A stretch of DNA of 64,000 nt from contig JASANE010003633.1 of NCBI GenBank assembly GCA_030248225.1, positions 17,993-81,992 on the forward strand, written 5' to 3'. The DNA comes from Trileptium ribeirensis (taxonomy: Eukaryota > Nematoda > Enoplea > Enoplida > Thoracostomopsidae). A model generated the notes under the pieces. It was not told the DNA's origin. It ran no database searches and worked only from the letters and a program-made list of their open reading frames with translations. The position numbers and the translations under genes are program-made. Of this stretch, positions 1 through 8,410 are shown in pieces (the first letter of the stretch is position 1; each line of letters starts with the position of its first letter).

Positions 1-16
1 GTCAACCTTTTCTGGT

Positions 17-994
17 ATGCCCGAAATATCATCGTATGTGCTTCGACATCCATGGGAAAAGTTTAAAGGTGACGATTTTCCTGGCTGGTTAGAAGGTTTT
101 GAACGAACATTGCGTAGTTTCCATGTGCGATTGGATACGCATAAGGTAACATTATTTACCTTAGCAATGGCTGGGGAATCAGCCAGATACGTTCTGCGAG
201 CGGTCGAATCGATGTTACCGGAACCTGCTTATTATGAGGACTACGTACGTGGATTTCTTCGTCATTACGATCTTTTAAAATCCTTTGGCGATCGGCTGAA
301 TGACTTCAAAGCAAGTATGGTGCAAGGTCGAAGTGAAACAATTATGGAGTTTAAAGCAAGATTGCAAGCCACATGGTTACGAAAATTCAGCCTGATTGAG
401 CAACAACACAATTATTCGGAATGTTTTTTCACGTTCCTTAAAGGCTTACGTCATGGGATTGGAGCGGATATTCAAACTCGATGTGGAGATCGACACGATG
501 ATGAGGAAGCAGCTCGAATTGCAGTGGAACGTTATGATTTTCTGCGACGGTGTGATACGCATCTTCGTGAGGATGGAACAGATGGAAATGTTCGACCCGG
601 GATTCTACGTAAAACGATTAGAATGAAAGATGTTTCGGCAGCAGAGTTGGAAATGGCTGACGAACAGCCAGATAGTCACGACGAAAATTCACAAGTAGCT
701 GTAGTGCAAACGGTTACACGTAGTGGGCTTGTACCACGAGCCACTGCGGCTCCAGTTCGTCCAACGAAGACACCGACGACGGGAGTTGTTACTCAGTCGG
801 CTGCAGTTGCTGGTGGAACGATGGGAGACGCTGCAACGGGAGTCAGTGATTCATCCACAGCGGAATTACAACAGATGATGAAGCAATTTTTCGAGCAGAT
901 GAAATTGCAGACCGCGCCGAAATCTAATGAAGCATCGGATACTGCCATGGTACGTAACTCTTGGAATAATACACGTAATGACAATATTATGTAA
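17..994 (+). CDS. gag: Gag-like capsid protein of the gypsy element
   Basis: The 325-residue ORF opens at the first ATG in view, but the frame is open to the window edge, so the true start may lie upstream. Residues ~20-180 have the helical, Trp/Phe/Leu-rich pattern of a retrotransposon Gag domain. The C-terminal third is low-complexity (Thr/Ala/Gln-rich) and ends with a Gln-rich helix. No CCHC knuckle lies in this frame. The knuckle sits about 60 bp beyond the gag stop in the -1 frame, so Gag here lacks its nucleocapsid part unless frameshifting or an indel joins them. Its position directly upstream of protease supports the call. Sequence similarity alone is only moderate. Confidence 0.75.
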   Translation: MPEISSYVLRHPWEKFKGDDFPGWLEGFERTLRSFHVRLDTHKVTLFTLAMAGESARYVLRAVESMLPEPAYYEDYVRGFLRHYDLLKSFGDRLNDFKASMVQGRSETIMEFKARLQATWLRKFSLIEQQHNYSECFFTFLKGLRHGIGADIQTRCGDRHDDEEAARIAVERYDFLRRCDTHLREDGTDGNVRPGILRKTIRMKDVSAAELEMADEQPDSHDENSQVAVVQTVTRSGLVPRATAAPVRPTKTPTTGVVTQSAAVAGGTMGDAATGVSDSSTAELQQMMKQFFEQMKLQTAPKSNEASDTAMVRNSWNNTRNDNIM

Positions 995-1914
995 CGTATT
1001 GGAGGTGGCACTTTACTAAGTACTGGTACCAATCTTCGTGTCAATCCGCTGGGAACACTCGGCGACGATGCTTTTCTTGCACTGGTTTTGGTCATATGTC
1101 AACAAATTGTCCTTCGTTGCCAACATCGTCGGCGGGACAAAGGAGCGAACGAAGTCGACCGGAAACACCATCAGAGCGGCCAATACCTCATGTGGCCGAG
1201 ATTACGGAATTGATGGATGCTGAGAATGATAACAATCACTTGAATATGGAACCAACAGAATCCACAACCGACGAGGAAGTTGTCTGGGATTTTGGCTGTA
1301 TCGAAGAGGATATTTTTGGTTCTGACGAACACCAGGAATTAGCATCAAATGCTATTTGCAGTACGGAAATTTTTGCTATCACGACGCCACAGAAGGCCCA
1401 GCGACAAACGGGAGGGATATTCATTGACGTGGTTCTTGGTGATGTTATTGCTCGTGCGTTTGTGGACACTGGTGCAGATGTTAGCTTAATTGACGCAGGG
1501 CTGTATGAAATGTCCTTGAGTCATTGGCCATGTATTAATAGTGCAAAGCGCTTACGTGCTATCAATGGCGGTGAATTACCATGTATCGGAATTGTCCAAC
1601 TACCTGTCAATATTGGGTTGGCTACGGTGGAATTTCATCATTTTTATGTAGCCAAGGAGTTAAAATATCCGGTTATTCTTGGTCATCAATTCTTCGAGCA
1701 ATACCAAATTACGATTGCTTATCCGGGACCTGATATTCTGATTGCCGGAATGCCTGTCGAGGTATTTACGTGGAATTTTATGGCTCGTGATTATCAAAAA
1801 GTGGATCGGAATTGTGGATTTACTGCAATACAGCAAGAAATTGACGGACGAACGGCATCTATATTGGAAATACAGGCGGATCCACAGGTTTTCCGTCTGG
1901 CAGCCAGGTTGTAA
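982..1914 (+). CDS. pro: Nucleocapsid zinc knuckle plus aspartic protease
   Basis: The frame is open from 982 (after a stop at 979-981). It first encodes a retroviral CCHC knuckle, CFSCTGFGHMSTNC (spacing C-x2-C-x4-H-x4-C), at about 1069-1110. This runs across the in-frame ATG at 1096, so that ATG is unlikely to be the native start. After an acidic linker comes the protease: the active-site motif VDTGAD near 1460, a flap region rich in Gly, and the ILG signature (VILGHQFF) near 1675. It would process the Gag-Pol precursor. The frame is -1 relative to gag. Its stop overlaps the next ATG in a TAATG pentanucleotide, which links it to the RT ORF. Confidence 0.85.
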   Translation, partial: QYYVTYWRWHFTKYWYQSSCQSAGNTRRRCFSCTGFGHMSTNCPSLPTSSAGQRSERSRPETPSERPIPHVAEITELMDAENDNNHLNMEPTESTTDEEVVWDFGCIEEDIFGSDEHQELASNAICSTEIFAITTPQKAQRQTGGIFIDVVLGDVIARAFVDTGADVSLIDAGLYEMSLSHWPCINSAKRLRAINGGELPCIGIVQLPVNIGLATVEFHHFYVAKELKYPVILGHQFFEQYQITIAYPGPDILIAGMPVEVFTWNFMARDYQKVDRNCGFTAIQQEIDGRTASILEIQADPQVFRLAARL

Positions 1915-1916
1915 TG
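1912..1916 (+). promoter_or_regulatory. TAATG stop-start overlap between protease and RT ORFs
   Basis: The protease TAA (1912-1914) shares its last A with the ATG (1914-1916) that opens the 638-codon RT ORF. TAATG overlaps are known to support termination-reinitiation in influenza B virus and in the SART1 retrotransposon. Use here is inference. Chance or an indel in an ancestral fused pro-pol frame are the alternatives. Confidence 0.45.
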
Positions 1917-3830
1917 GAAGCAACAGAAGATGGCGCGGCCATTTTCCAAACGATGCTGGTCGCGAGGTCTGTAGGAGTTGTCCAATCTGGTGGTCAACTC
2001 TGGGTGCCTATTGTCAATACCACTAACTCAAAAGTAATTGTTCCAAAAGGACTCGTTTGCGTTAGAATCGAGCCTATAGCTGGTTACGATATTTATCCTC
2101 CAGACGAGGAGATAGAGGAAATCGGTCAGGTACAAACTAGCGACGCTAAGCTAGGCTCTGTGCCTAAGCCAATGCGGCGGCATTGGATAAACCCGGAACA
2201 GTTGCAACAATATCTCACGACTCAAAATAATTGTAAGGATCAACTGGAACCAATACCTGGTGTTGATTTGTCGTCATCAGTATTGGATGATGTAGGAAAA
2301 CGCTATTTGCAACTACTGATGGATGAACATCGTGATATTTTTGCTAAGTCGAATGAGGAACTCGGCGATTGTAGTGTTGCGTTGCATACAATCAACACGG
2401 GTTCTGCGCCACCTATTCGGCAAAAAGCGTATCCTGCGCCGCATGCGATGCGACAGGAAATTGAGCGACAAATTGGACAAATGAAAGCTACTGGAGCGAT
2501 ACAACCATCAAGTAGTCCATGGGCTAGTCCAGTAGTGATGGTACACAAGAAAGACGGTACGTTACGTTTTTGTATTGACTATCGTAAGGTAAAGGCGTTA
2601 ACGGTGAAAGATGCGTTTCCGTTACCACGTACCAATGAGCAATTGGAATCACTTCGCGGAACGCGGTATTTTTCGACTATAGATTTACAATCAGGTTATT
2701 GGCAAATTCGAATGGATGAGGAAAGTAAACCCAAAACGGCTTTTGTCACCCACGAAGGGTTGTACGAATGGGATCGTATGCCGTTTGGTTTAACCAACGC
2801 ACTTGCTACTTTTCAGCGAACCATGCAGACCGTGTTGCTGGGAATCAGTTGTCTGTGTTTCATTGACGATATAATTGTATTTTCAGCAAATTTTTGGCAA
2901 CACTTATTTGATTTACATCAAGTTTGGCAACGATTACGCGACAATGGTCTTAAAGTTAAAGGAAAAAAGTGTCATTTTGCGCAGGAAAAAGTACAATTCC
3001 TTGGACACGTTGTTTCACGTGACGGAATAAGTACAGATCCTAGTAAGATCGAAAAGGTGCAAAAATGCTCTAAGCCTACTAGTGTGAAGGAAGTACGTAG
3101 TTTTCTTGGTCTTACCAATTACTATCGACGGTTTGTACCTAACTACGCTACTGCTGCGGCACCGCTGTATGAAACTACGAAGGAGCGTCCTAAAGGAGTC
3201 AGGTTTTCGTCAGGATGGACGGAAGCGTGTGATGTAGCTTTTCAGCAGCTCAAGGAAGCGCTCACCACGACGCCAATTTTAGCCTATCCGGATTATACAA
3301 AACCGTTTGTTTTGTTTACGGACGCTAGTGATTACGGTGTAGGCAATGTACTAGAACAGGAGGATGAAAATGGTCGACTTCGTGTGATTGCTTACAATGG
3401 GCAAAAATTTTCACCTGCTCAAATGCACTATAGCATACCTGAGAAGGAATGTTTGGCTATAGTACGTGCGTTCAAGGAATATCGACCATATTTCATAGGT
3501 AATTACGTTACAGTGTATACTGACCATCAATGTTTAACGTATATACTTAACGGCCGTCGAAACTTAGATGGACTTACGGGTAGACTTTTTCGGTGGACTA
3601 TCAAATTGCAAGAATACTCATTTGAAGTAAAATACATGCCAGGGCTTAAGTTAACGAATGCCGATGGTATGAGTCGACCCCCTTTGCTTCAAATTTCAAA
3701 GGAAGACATCGAGAAGGCGTACTCTTCTGCCGCTTATGAACGCGACGATGCGGTAGCGTACGCAGGACCAAGAATGGCCGTGGCCGCAAGCACAAATCCT
3801 TCGGGAACAGCGGTTGGATCCGGAGATTGA
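1914..3830 (+). CDS. pol: Reverse transcriptase and RNase H
   Basis: 638 residues. The first ~160 are the usual gypsy linker after protease. RT begins near residue 165 with the APPIRQKAYPAP primer-grip-side motif and continues with DLQSGYWQI (first catalytic Asp), RMPFGLTNA and the catalytic box FIDDI near residue 315 (a FIDD variant of the usual YLDD, both Asp kept). The usual NAPATFQ reads NALATFQ, one substitution. RNase H follows from ~residue 465: TDASD, EKECLAIV, TDHQCL and NADGMSR give the acidic residues in order. It makes cDNA from the genomic RNA and degrades the RNA strand. The ORF ends in a frame that does not reach integrase, which lies in the +1 frame with a 74-bp overlap. Confidence 0.95.
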   Translation: MEATEDGAAIFQTMLVARSVGVVQSGGQLWVPIVNTTNSKVIVPKGLVCVRIEPIAGYDIYPPDEEIEEIGQVQTSDAKLGSVPKPMRRHWINPEQLQQYLTTQNNCKDQLEPIPGVDLSSSVLDDVGKRYLQLLMDEHRDIFAKSNEELGDCSVALHTINTGSAPPIRQKAYPAPHAMRQEIERQIGQMKATGAIQPSSSPWASPVVMVHKKDGTLRFCIDYRKVKALTVKDAFPLPRTNEQLESLRGTRYFSTIDLQSGYWQIRMDEESKPKTAFVTHEGLYEWDRMPFGLTNALATFQRTMQTVLLGISCLCFIDDIIVFSANFWQHLFDLHQVWQRLRDNGLKVKGKKCHFAQEKVQFLGHVVSRDGISTDPSKIEKVQKCSKPTSVKEVRSFLGLTNYYRRFVPNYATAAAPLYETTKERPKGVRFSSGWTEACDVAFQQLKEALTTTPILAYPDYTKPFVLFTDASDYGVGNVLEQEDENGRLRVIAYNGQKFSPAQMHYSIPEKECLAIVRAFKEYRPYFIGNYVTVYTDHQCLTYILNGRRNLDGLTGRLFRWTIKLQEYSFEVKYMPGLKLTNADGMSRPPLLQISKEDIEKAYSSAAYERDDAVAYAGPRMAVAASTNPSGTAVGSGD

Positions 3831-5199
3831 GGAAATTCGGACTTTCAAGCTAACCAATGGTGAAGTGGCAGGGCTATCGAATGAACGTAATCGGTGGCTA
3901 TGTCGAAACCAGGGTGATTTCATTTTACGAGACCAGTTGTTGTTTCATCTACAGTGGCGCTATCGACATCAGCGACGCGCTGTAGCGTTCATCCAGCTGG
4001 TTGTACCAAACATTTTCCAACAGGAATTACTACGGAAATACCATGAAAACTTTGCCGGCCATCTCGCTTGGGAGCGAACTTATCGATTAATTGCGAAATG
4101 TTATTATTGGCAAACAATGGCAACGGATTTACATTCGCTTATACGAGACTGTATTGTTTGTAATCGTTTCAAGCCGGGTGGAAGTCGTAAAGTTGCATTG
4201 CATCCAATTGCTATACCGTATGCACCGTGGGAAACGGCAGGTTTAGATATCGTCGGTCCATTACCCGCTACGGAAAACGGCAACAAGTATATTATTTCGT
4301 GGATAGATTATTTAACAAAGTGGCCGGAAGCATTTCATGTACCAGATACGACGGCAAAATCAATCGTGGCTACATTTATTCAAGGTGTCTCCAGTCGACA
4401 TGGTCATCCAAAAACTGTCATCGTCGATCGAGGTGCTGGTTTTATGGCGGAGACACATCAAAAGGCTTTGAGTTCTCGTGGGGTGAAACTCAATTTTGTC
4501 GTAGCGGATCGTCATCAATCCAACGGATTGGTAGAACGCTGGAATCAGATGCTTATTCGTGTCCTACGTAAGATTGCCGATGAGAATCCGTATTGTTGGG
4601 ATGAGTATGTACCACTCGTTTGCATGGCGTATCGTATTACACCAAACGTGGCTACAGGTGAAACGCCTTATCGTATGAACTATGGACGCGATATGGATCT
4701 AGCGGAGGAACCACGACGACTACAAGTGCATTCGGATTCAGTACAAAAATATGTACAGGATCTGTACACTGAGCTGCCAGTAATATGGACCGAATGTAAA
4801 GAACAATTACAACAGACTCAGGAACAATACTGCAAACAATATGATCGGAGTGTTTCGGCAAATCAAGCGGACATTGTTGAGGGCAGCTTAGTATTTCTGC
4901 TAGAGAAGACTGCTCGTGGTCGGGGATTTCATCCAAAGTTGGAACCATTATTTCGCACTTTGTATAGGGTACAACGTGTGGATGGTCATAACCTGGAAAT
5001 TCGGGAAATAAATCAACAACGGGGTCGGGATTTACTAGTCCACAAGGACATGGTGAAATTATACCTGGGTAATATAGAACAATACTTAAGCTATTTACGG
5101 GGAAAATTCCTACGAATCCTAAGATTCGAGATCTTTGTAGGGTTTGTCATCAAGTTAATGCACCTAAAATACCTGGTAAAAGCAAACCACGGCGTTTGA
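3757..5199 (+). CDS. int: Integrase (DD35E) with GPY/F-like C-terminus
   Basis: The frame is open from 3757. No ATG occurs before about 4117, well inside the zinc domain, so translation must come from the upstream ORF. Native-looking residues start near 3790 with the typical linker (REQRLDPEIEEI). The HHCC zinc domain uses HENFAGH and CIVC. The catalytic core has LDIVGPLP (Asp1, ~4249), VDRGAGF (Asp2 at 4426) and GLVERWNQ (Glu at 4534), with exactly 35 residues between Asp2 and Glu. A GPY/F-like module (LEPLFRTLYRVQRV) follows near 4940. The last ~30 codons after the GGGAAAA site are hydrophobic and family-unlike, whereas the -1 frame there encodes a PHD finger. Confidence 0.93.
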   Translation, partial: RTQDQEWPWPQAQILREQRLDPEIEEIRTFKLTNGEVAGLSNERNRWLCRNQGDFILRDQLLFHLQWRYRHQRRAVAFIQLVVPNIFQQELLRKYHENFAGHLAWERTYRLIAKCYYWQTMATDLHSLIRDCIVCNRFKPGGSRKVALHPIAIPYAPWETAGLDIVGPLPATENGNKYIISWIDYLTKWPEAFHVPDTTAKSIVATFIQGVSSRHGHPKTVIVDRGAGFMAETHQKALSSRGVKLNFVVADRHQSNGLVERWNQMLIRVLRKIADENPYCWDEYVPLVCMAYRITPNVATGETPYRMNYGRDMDLAEEPRRLQVHSDSVQKYVQDLYTELPVIWTECKEQLQQTQEQYCKQYDRSVSANQADIVEGSLVFLLEKTARGRGFHPKLEPLFRTLYRVQRVDGHNLEIREINQQRGRDLLVHKDMVKLYLGNIEQYLSYLRGKFLRILRFEIFVGFVIKLMHLKYLVKANHGV

Positions 5200-5333
5200 A
5201 TGAATGGGTTGCTTGTGATGGAGCTCATTACGAGCCACATTGGTTTCATTTAGACTGTGTAGGGCTTAATAAATTGCCAACAGTATCAGAACAATGGTTT
5301 TGTGCTGAATGCAGCGTAGGAGCACAGTTGTAA
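5073..5333 (+). CDS. PHD finger, C-terminal extension of integrase in the -1 frame
   Basis: An 86-codon open stretch with no Met codon at all lies between a stop at 5070-5072 and TAA at 5331-5333, so it cannot start its own translation. It encodes CRVC, then WVACDG, HWFHLDCVGL and QWFCAEC, the order and spacing of a PHD finger most like the ING family (CD..(x)..WFH..CVGL..WFC..C). The usual fourth ligand Cys is absent, and a neighbouring His (AHYEPH) could take its place. PHD fingers read histone H3 tails, so as an integrase tail it would parallel the chromodomain of chromoviruses and steer insertion (inference). It follows the GPY/F-like module directly and is reached by the GGGAAAA site or by splicing. 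Confidence 0.8.
   Translation, partial: YRTILKLFTGKIPTNPKIRDLCRVCHQVNAPKIPGKSKPRRLNEWVACDGAHYEPHWFHLDCVGLNKLPTVSEQWFCAECSVGAQL
5100..5106 (+). promoter_or_regulatory. Candidate -1 ribosomal frameshift site GGGAAAA
   Basis: The heptamer reads G GGA AAA in the integrase frame (codons GGA 5101-5103, AAA 5104-5106), which is the X XXY YYZ phase needed for -1 slippage. A -1 shift here enters the frame that is open from 5073 and encodes the PHD finger. The downstream stimulatory structure was not worked out. An indel in this copy is the simple alternative. Confidence 0.5.
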
Positions 5334-5940
5334 CAACTTTGCCGGTATAATTTCCATATTTATTAGTAATCGGTATTTTGACAACTTTTTAAGTTTTACT
5401 AAACGGTACTTGATAAGCTTTTTTGTTAAAAAATATCGTGATTCATAGTTGCTATAATTGTGGCTAGCCTGGTTAGCCATCGTTAAGTTATTGTGTAACA
5501 TGTTTTAAATTTGAGTAAACTGTATGAGATATATTTTTATAACAGTTGTAAAGTCGTATAGGTTGGCAAATTTTGCAGCTACCTATATCACACTTTAATT
5601 TCTAACATCATTGCTATTATTGTCTATATTATTGCCGATAACTAATATTCCTTCTACCAAATTACTAAATTCGGGAATCTGATTATATTCTTTATGAGAA
5701 ATACTGGTCACATAATTCAAAATTTTTAATGTTATATGCTGAACCTTTCAACAAAATTTGTCATATTTTTGTAATCTTGGATGTAACCTGTCTCAAATCT
5801 ATGTATTAAGTTGATGATGTTCTGCATAAACTGATACTAGAATGTTTGGAATAATCTTTTATTCTATTATGGATCATGACGTGTATATAGAACAATGGAA
5901 CACTATAATTTGTGTAATCATAAACATATAATTGTTCTAG
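5334..5940 (+). other. AT-rich spacer ending in a candidate 3' splice site
   Basis: No ORF of note. The spacer separates the pol/PHD part from the accessory ORFs and is clearly more AT-rich than both. It ends in a pyrimidine-rich tract with AG at 5939-5940 (ATTGTTCTAG), just where the exonuclease frame becomes open, so it may be an intron end for a spliced subgenomic RNA. Splicing is inference. Confidence 0.4.
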
Positions 5941-5950
5941 ACCGCCGGAG

Positions 5951-7966
5951 TTGGTGGATACGACAATCCGGGAGCGCACTAGAAGTCAAATCGAGATTAT
6001 CGCATACGCTCGATTGTTTTATCGTCGACTTGGTTTGGCACGGATGGTCATCTGTGTGCGAACTCAACCTCAGTTGGAAATGGCATTGGCACTGCTGAGG
6101 GAGTCCAGTTGGAATGCCTTCGGTCTGGACAGTGAAGCGTTTCAAGTACCGCAATGGTTGAAGGATGAAAACGCACGGGATTTGTTAAGCCAAGATGATA
6201 TCGGTATCGGAGTAACATTGGCAACACGTTATCCACGACACACGCGTTACGGACGTGTGGCACCGTTCCTATCCAAGTCCTGGTTTAATGTCCGAAATAT
6301 GACTCGGCTAGGAGTAAAGCAAGGTTTTGCTGCAACGATCCAGATTGCGACAATGGAAGGTTTAGTTGTCTTCATTGACTTGCTTGCCTTCTATCTCATA
6401 ATATCGGATATTTTGCGTCGGTTTCTGGAAGTTGAAACATTGTACATTATTACGTGGGCTGGCCATTGCGATCGGCATTATTTATCACGTCTCGAGGTGT
6501 TGCGTGGAAAGCCACCACTGAAGGCGGATCACTGGCTTGATCTCCAGGCTTTGAAGATGGAGTACGAACATGAGCAATATGCGCCGAAAAGCAATCGACT
6601 GGAGGAACAGTTTCGACAAACGTTATACCAGGAACGACCTGCAATGACACTAGGGGGTGAGATAGCAATGCGGGCGTTTGGCGAAACCATTTACGATTAT
6701 TTTCCACCACCACCCAAGGAGTATAAAAAGAAGGTAAAAGCATATCGACAGATAGCCTCACGGAAGCGAGTACCGTACCGTGAATTCGTAATATATGCAG
6801 CAATGGATGCCTTAGTACCTGATTTAGCAATCATGGCAGCCGAGGAACGTTCAACCATGGATTGGGGAATAAAAACGATCGAAGATGTACAAGAATGGAT
6901 GAAGGATTTGCTGTGGACATTTTTACCGATGGATTATCTGAAAATTCCGCAAATCGAATTCAGTTTTCAAAAGGCGAAACAATATCCAAACGTGGAAGCA
7001 GAGTTTATGCCGAAGTTTTTCGAGCTGTGTCAGCGGACATGCAAGGATTTTCATTTTCATCAACCTTATCCGATGATTTACGTCCGTGATCCAGATGAAC
7101 TGGACATCAAGCATATGTATCCGGCATTGGATACCTCGGAACGGATACGTTGGAGCGCAGTAGTTGCCAAATATCAACGCGCTTGGGAACTACCACGACC
7201 TGACATTAATTTGCACGGTAATCGCCTAACGAGGGAAAAAAGCAAAGTCATCAGCGTATCGCTACGACTGGAAATTACCGAGGATCAACGACGACGTCAT
7301 GGTGTGGCACCCATAATACTGTCGGATTATGCCTACCATGTGGAAGAGCAACGAGAAAGGGTGCAGCAGCGTGCGCAACAGAAAACTTTTTCGGAGGAAT
7401 CTAGTCCTGATGTGGAGATTGTGGATGAGGTGATAAGGCAGGAAGTTTCGGCCAGGGAGAGTACATCTGCTATAACCCAGCCGAATGTATCGGAGCCATC
7501 AACTGCTCACACGTCGTCGGTGGCACCTTCGACGAATGTACGGCAAAGCGATGTGACTGCTCGGTTGCCGCTGGCTGATCCAATGGAGACCACAATTGTG
7601 GGGGCAGAACAGTTACAAGAAGCGATTGCGGCAGTATGTATTACTGAACAGCTTACAGAGGCTGAGGTTACTCAAAGTCAACCAATACCTCAAATGGTCC
7701 CACCACCGCAACAGCTGGGCCATATTATCTCAACAAAGGATACGACACCGATGTCAGTGAGTGCGATAGATACACCAGCTTACATTGATCGTTGGTTCGA
7801 AACAGAAACGTTGTCTGCAGAATACCAAACGTATTTGGAACCGGCGACTAGCTCCGCATCCGGCTACGGAATCGATAATAACAACCAGCACTCAACCCGA
7901 ACAATTGAATCCAATCTGGGAACCTTTAACGATATCAGTGCTACAACCGTCGTTACATTCAGCTGA
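5951..7966 (+). CDS. DEDDy 3'-5' exonuclease (RNase D / WRN-exo type) accessory protein
   Basis: Up to 671 residues. The listed start is a TTG, the frame is open from 5924, and the first ATG is near 6044. The exonuclease fold has Exo I GLDSEA (Asp60, Glu62), the following strand ATIQIATMEGLVVFID, Exo II WAGHCDRHYL (Asp174), the WLDLQAL helix, and Exo III YAAMDA (Tyr282, Asp286), so all four acidic residues and the Tyr of the DEDDy class are kept. The gap between Exo II and III (~110 residues) is longer than usual. The C-terminal ~200 residues are Ser/Thr/Pro/Gln-rich and look disordered. The family trims RNA or DNA 3' ends, and animal members such as MUT-7 act in small-RNA pathways. The role for the element (cDNA end trimming, silencing evasion) is unknown. 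Confidence 0.85.
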   Translation: MVDTTIRERTRSQIEIIAYARLFYRRLGLARMVICVRTQPQLEMALALLRESSWNAFGLDSEAFQVPQWLKDENARDLLSQDDIGIGVTLATRYPRHTRYGRVAPFLSKSWFNVRNMTRLGVKQGFAATIQIATMEGLVVFIDLLAFYLIISDILRRFLEVETLYIITWAGHCDRHYLSRLEVLRGKPPLKADHWLDLQALKMEYEHEQYAPKSNRLEEQFRQTLYQERPAMTLGGEIAMRAFGETIYDYFPPPPKEYKKKVKAYRQIASRKRVPYREFVIYAAMDALVPDLAIMAAEERSTMDWGIKTIEDVQEWMKDLLWTFLPMDYLKIPQIEFSFQKAKQYPNVEAEFMPKFFELCQRTCKDFHFHQPYPMIYVRDPDELDIKHMYPALDTSERIRWSAVVAKYQRAWELPRPDINLHGNRLTREKSKVISVSLRLEITEDQRRRHGVAPIILSDYAYHVEEQRERVQQRAQQKTFSEESSPDVEIVDEVIRQEVSARESTSAITQPNVSEPSTAHTSSVAPSTNVRQSDVTARLPLADPMETTIVGAEQLQEAIAAVCITEQLTEAEVTQSQPIPQMVPPPQQLGHIISTKDTTPMSVSAIDTPAYIDRWFETETLSAEYQTYLEPATSSASGYGIDNNNQHSTRTIESNLGTFNDISATTVVTFS

Positions 7967-8318
7967 TGTTACTACATTGGTACCATCGATAGTAGGACCA
8001 TTGGGTACTACGTTGGCGTTTACGGTTCCACCACCCGTGCATACTTGGACACATTCGACGGTAGCGACATGTCTCACAGTAGCTTCGGATTGGATAACAC
8101 CACTGTGTGCACCAACTACTTATTCGTCGGTTTTGCAATTGCCGATAGCACCTTCCATCGTCTCAACGGCACAAAATTTTCCGAGTGCTGTACTTGGAGC
8201 GGAGGCATTATCTACAACGTCATCGGGCTTGAGTACCATTCCATATGTAATGGCGCCGATGGCTTCCGGCCAAATTCGGATGGAAGATACTATTGTTAGC
8301 CAGTCATCGAACATATGA
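7785..8318 (+). CDS. Ser/Thr/Pro-rich ORF overlapping the exonuclease tail
   Basis: A 177-codon ORF in the +1 frame relative to the exonuclease ORF. Only the part after 7967 is likely native. It is low-complexity and rich in Ser, Thr, Pro and Val, like the end of the exonuclease ORF that it overlaps. The simplest reading is a single disordered tail broken by one indel, with +1 frameshifting as the alternative. No domain is recognised, and a chance ORF cannot be excluded. Confidence 0.35.
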   Translation: MIVGSKQKRCLQNTKRIWNRRLAPHPATESIITTSTQPEQLNPIWEPLTISVLQPSLHSADVTTLVPSIVGPLGTTLAFTVPPPVHTWTHSTVATCLTVASDWITPLCAPTTYSSVLQLPIAPSIVSTAQNFPSAVLGAEALSTTSSGLSTIPYVMAPMASGQIRMEDTIVSQSSNI

Positions 8319-8410
8319 ATTTCCAACGGAGTGGATTACAAGACTTTATTGGCGATCATGGTCAATACGAACCTCTGTTCGTTATTAGACGGCAACCGAC
8401 TTGGCCGTGA

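Noticed and set aside
1096..1098. ATG at 1096 as native protease start
   Set aside because: The zinc knuckle is encoded in the same frame across and upstream of this ATG, so the natural product begins earlier.
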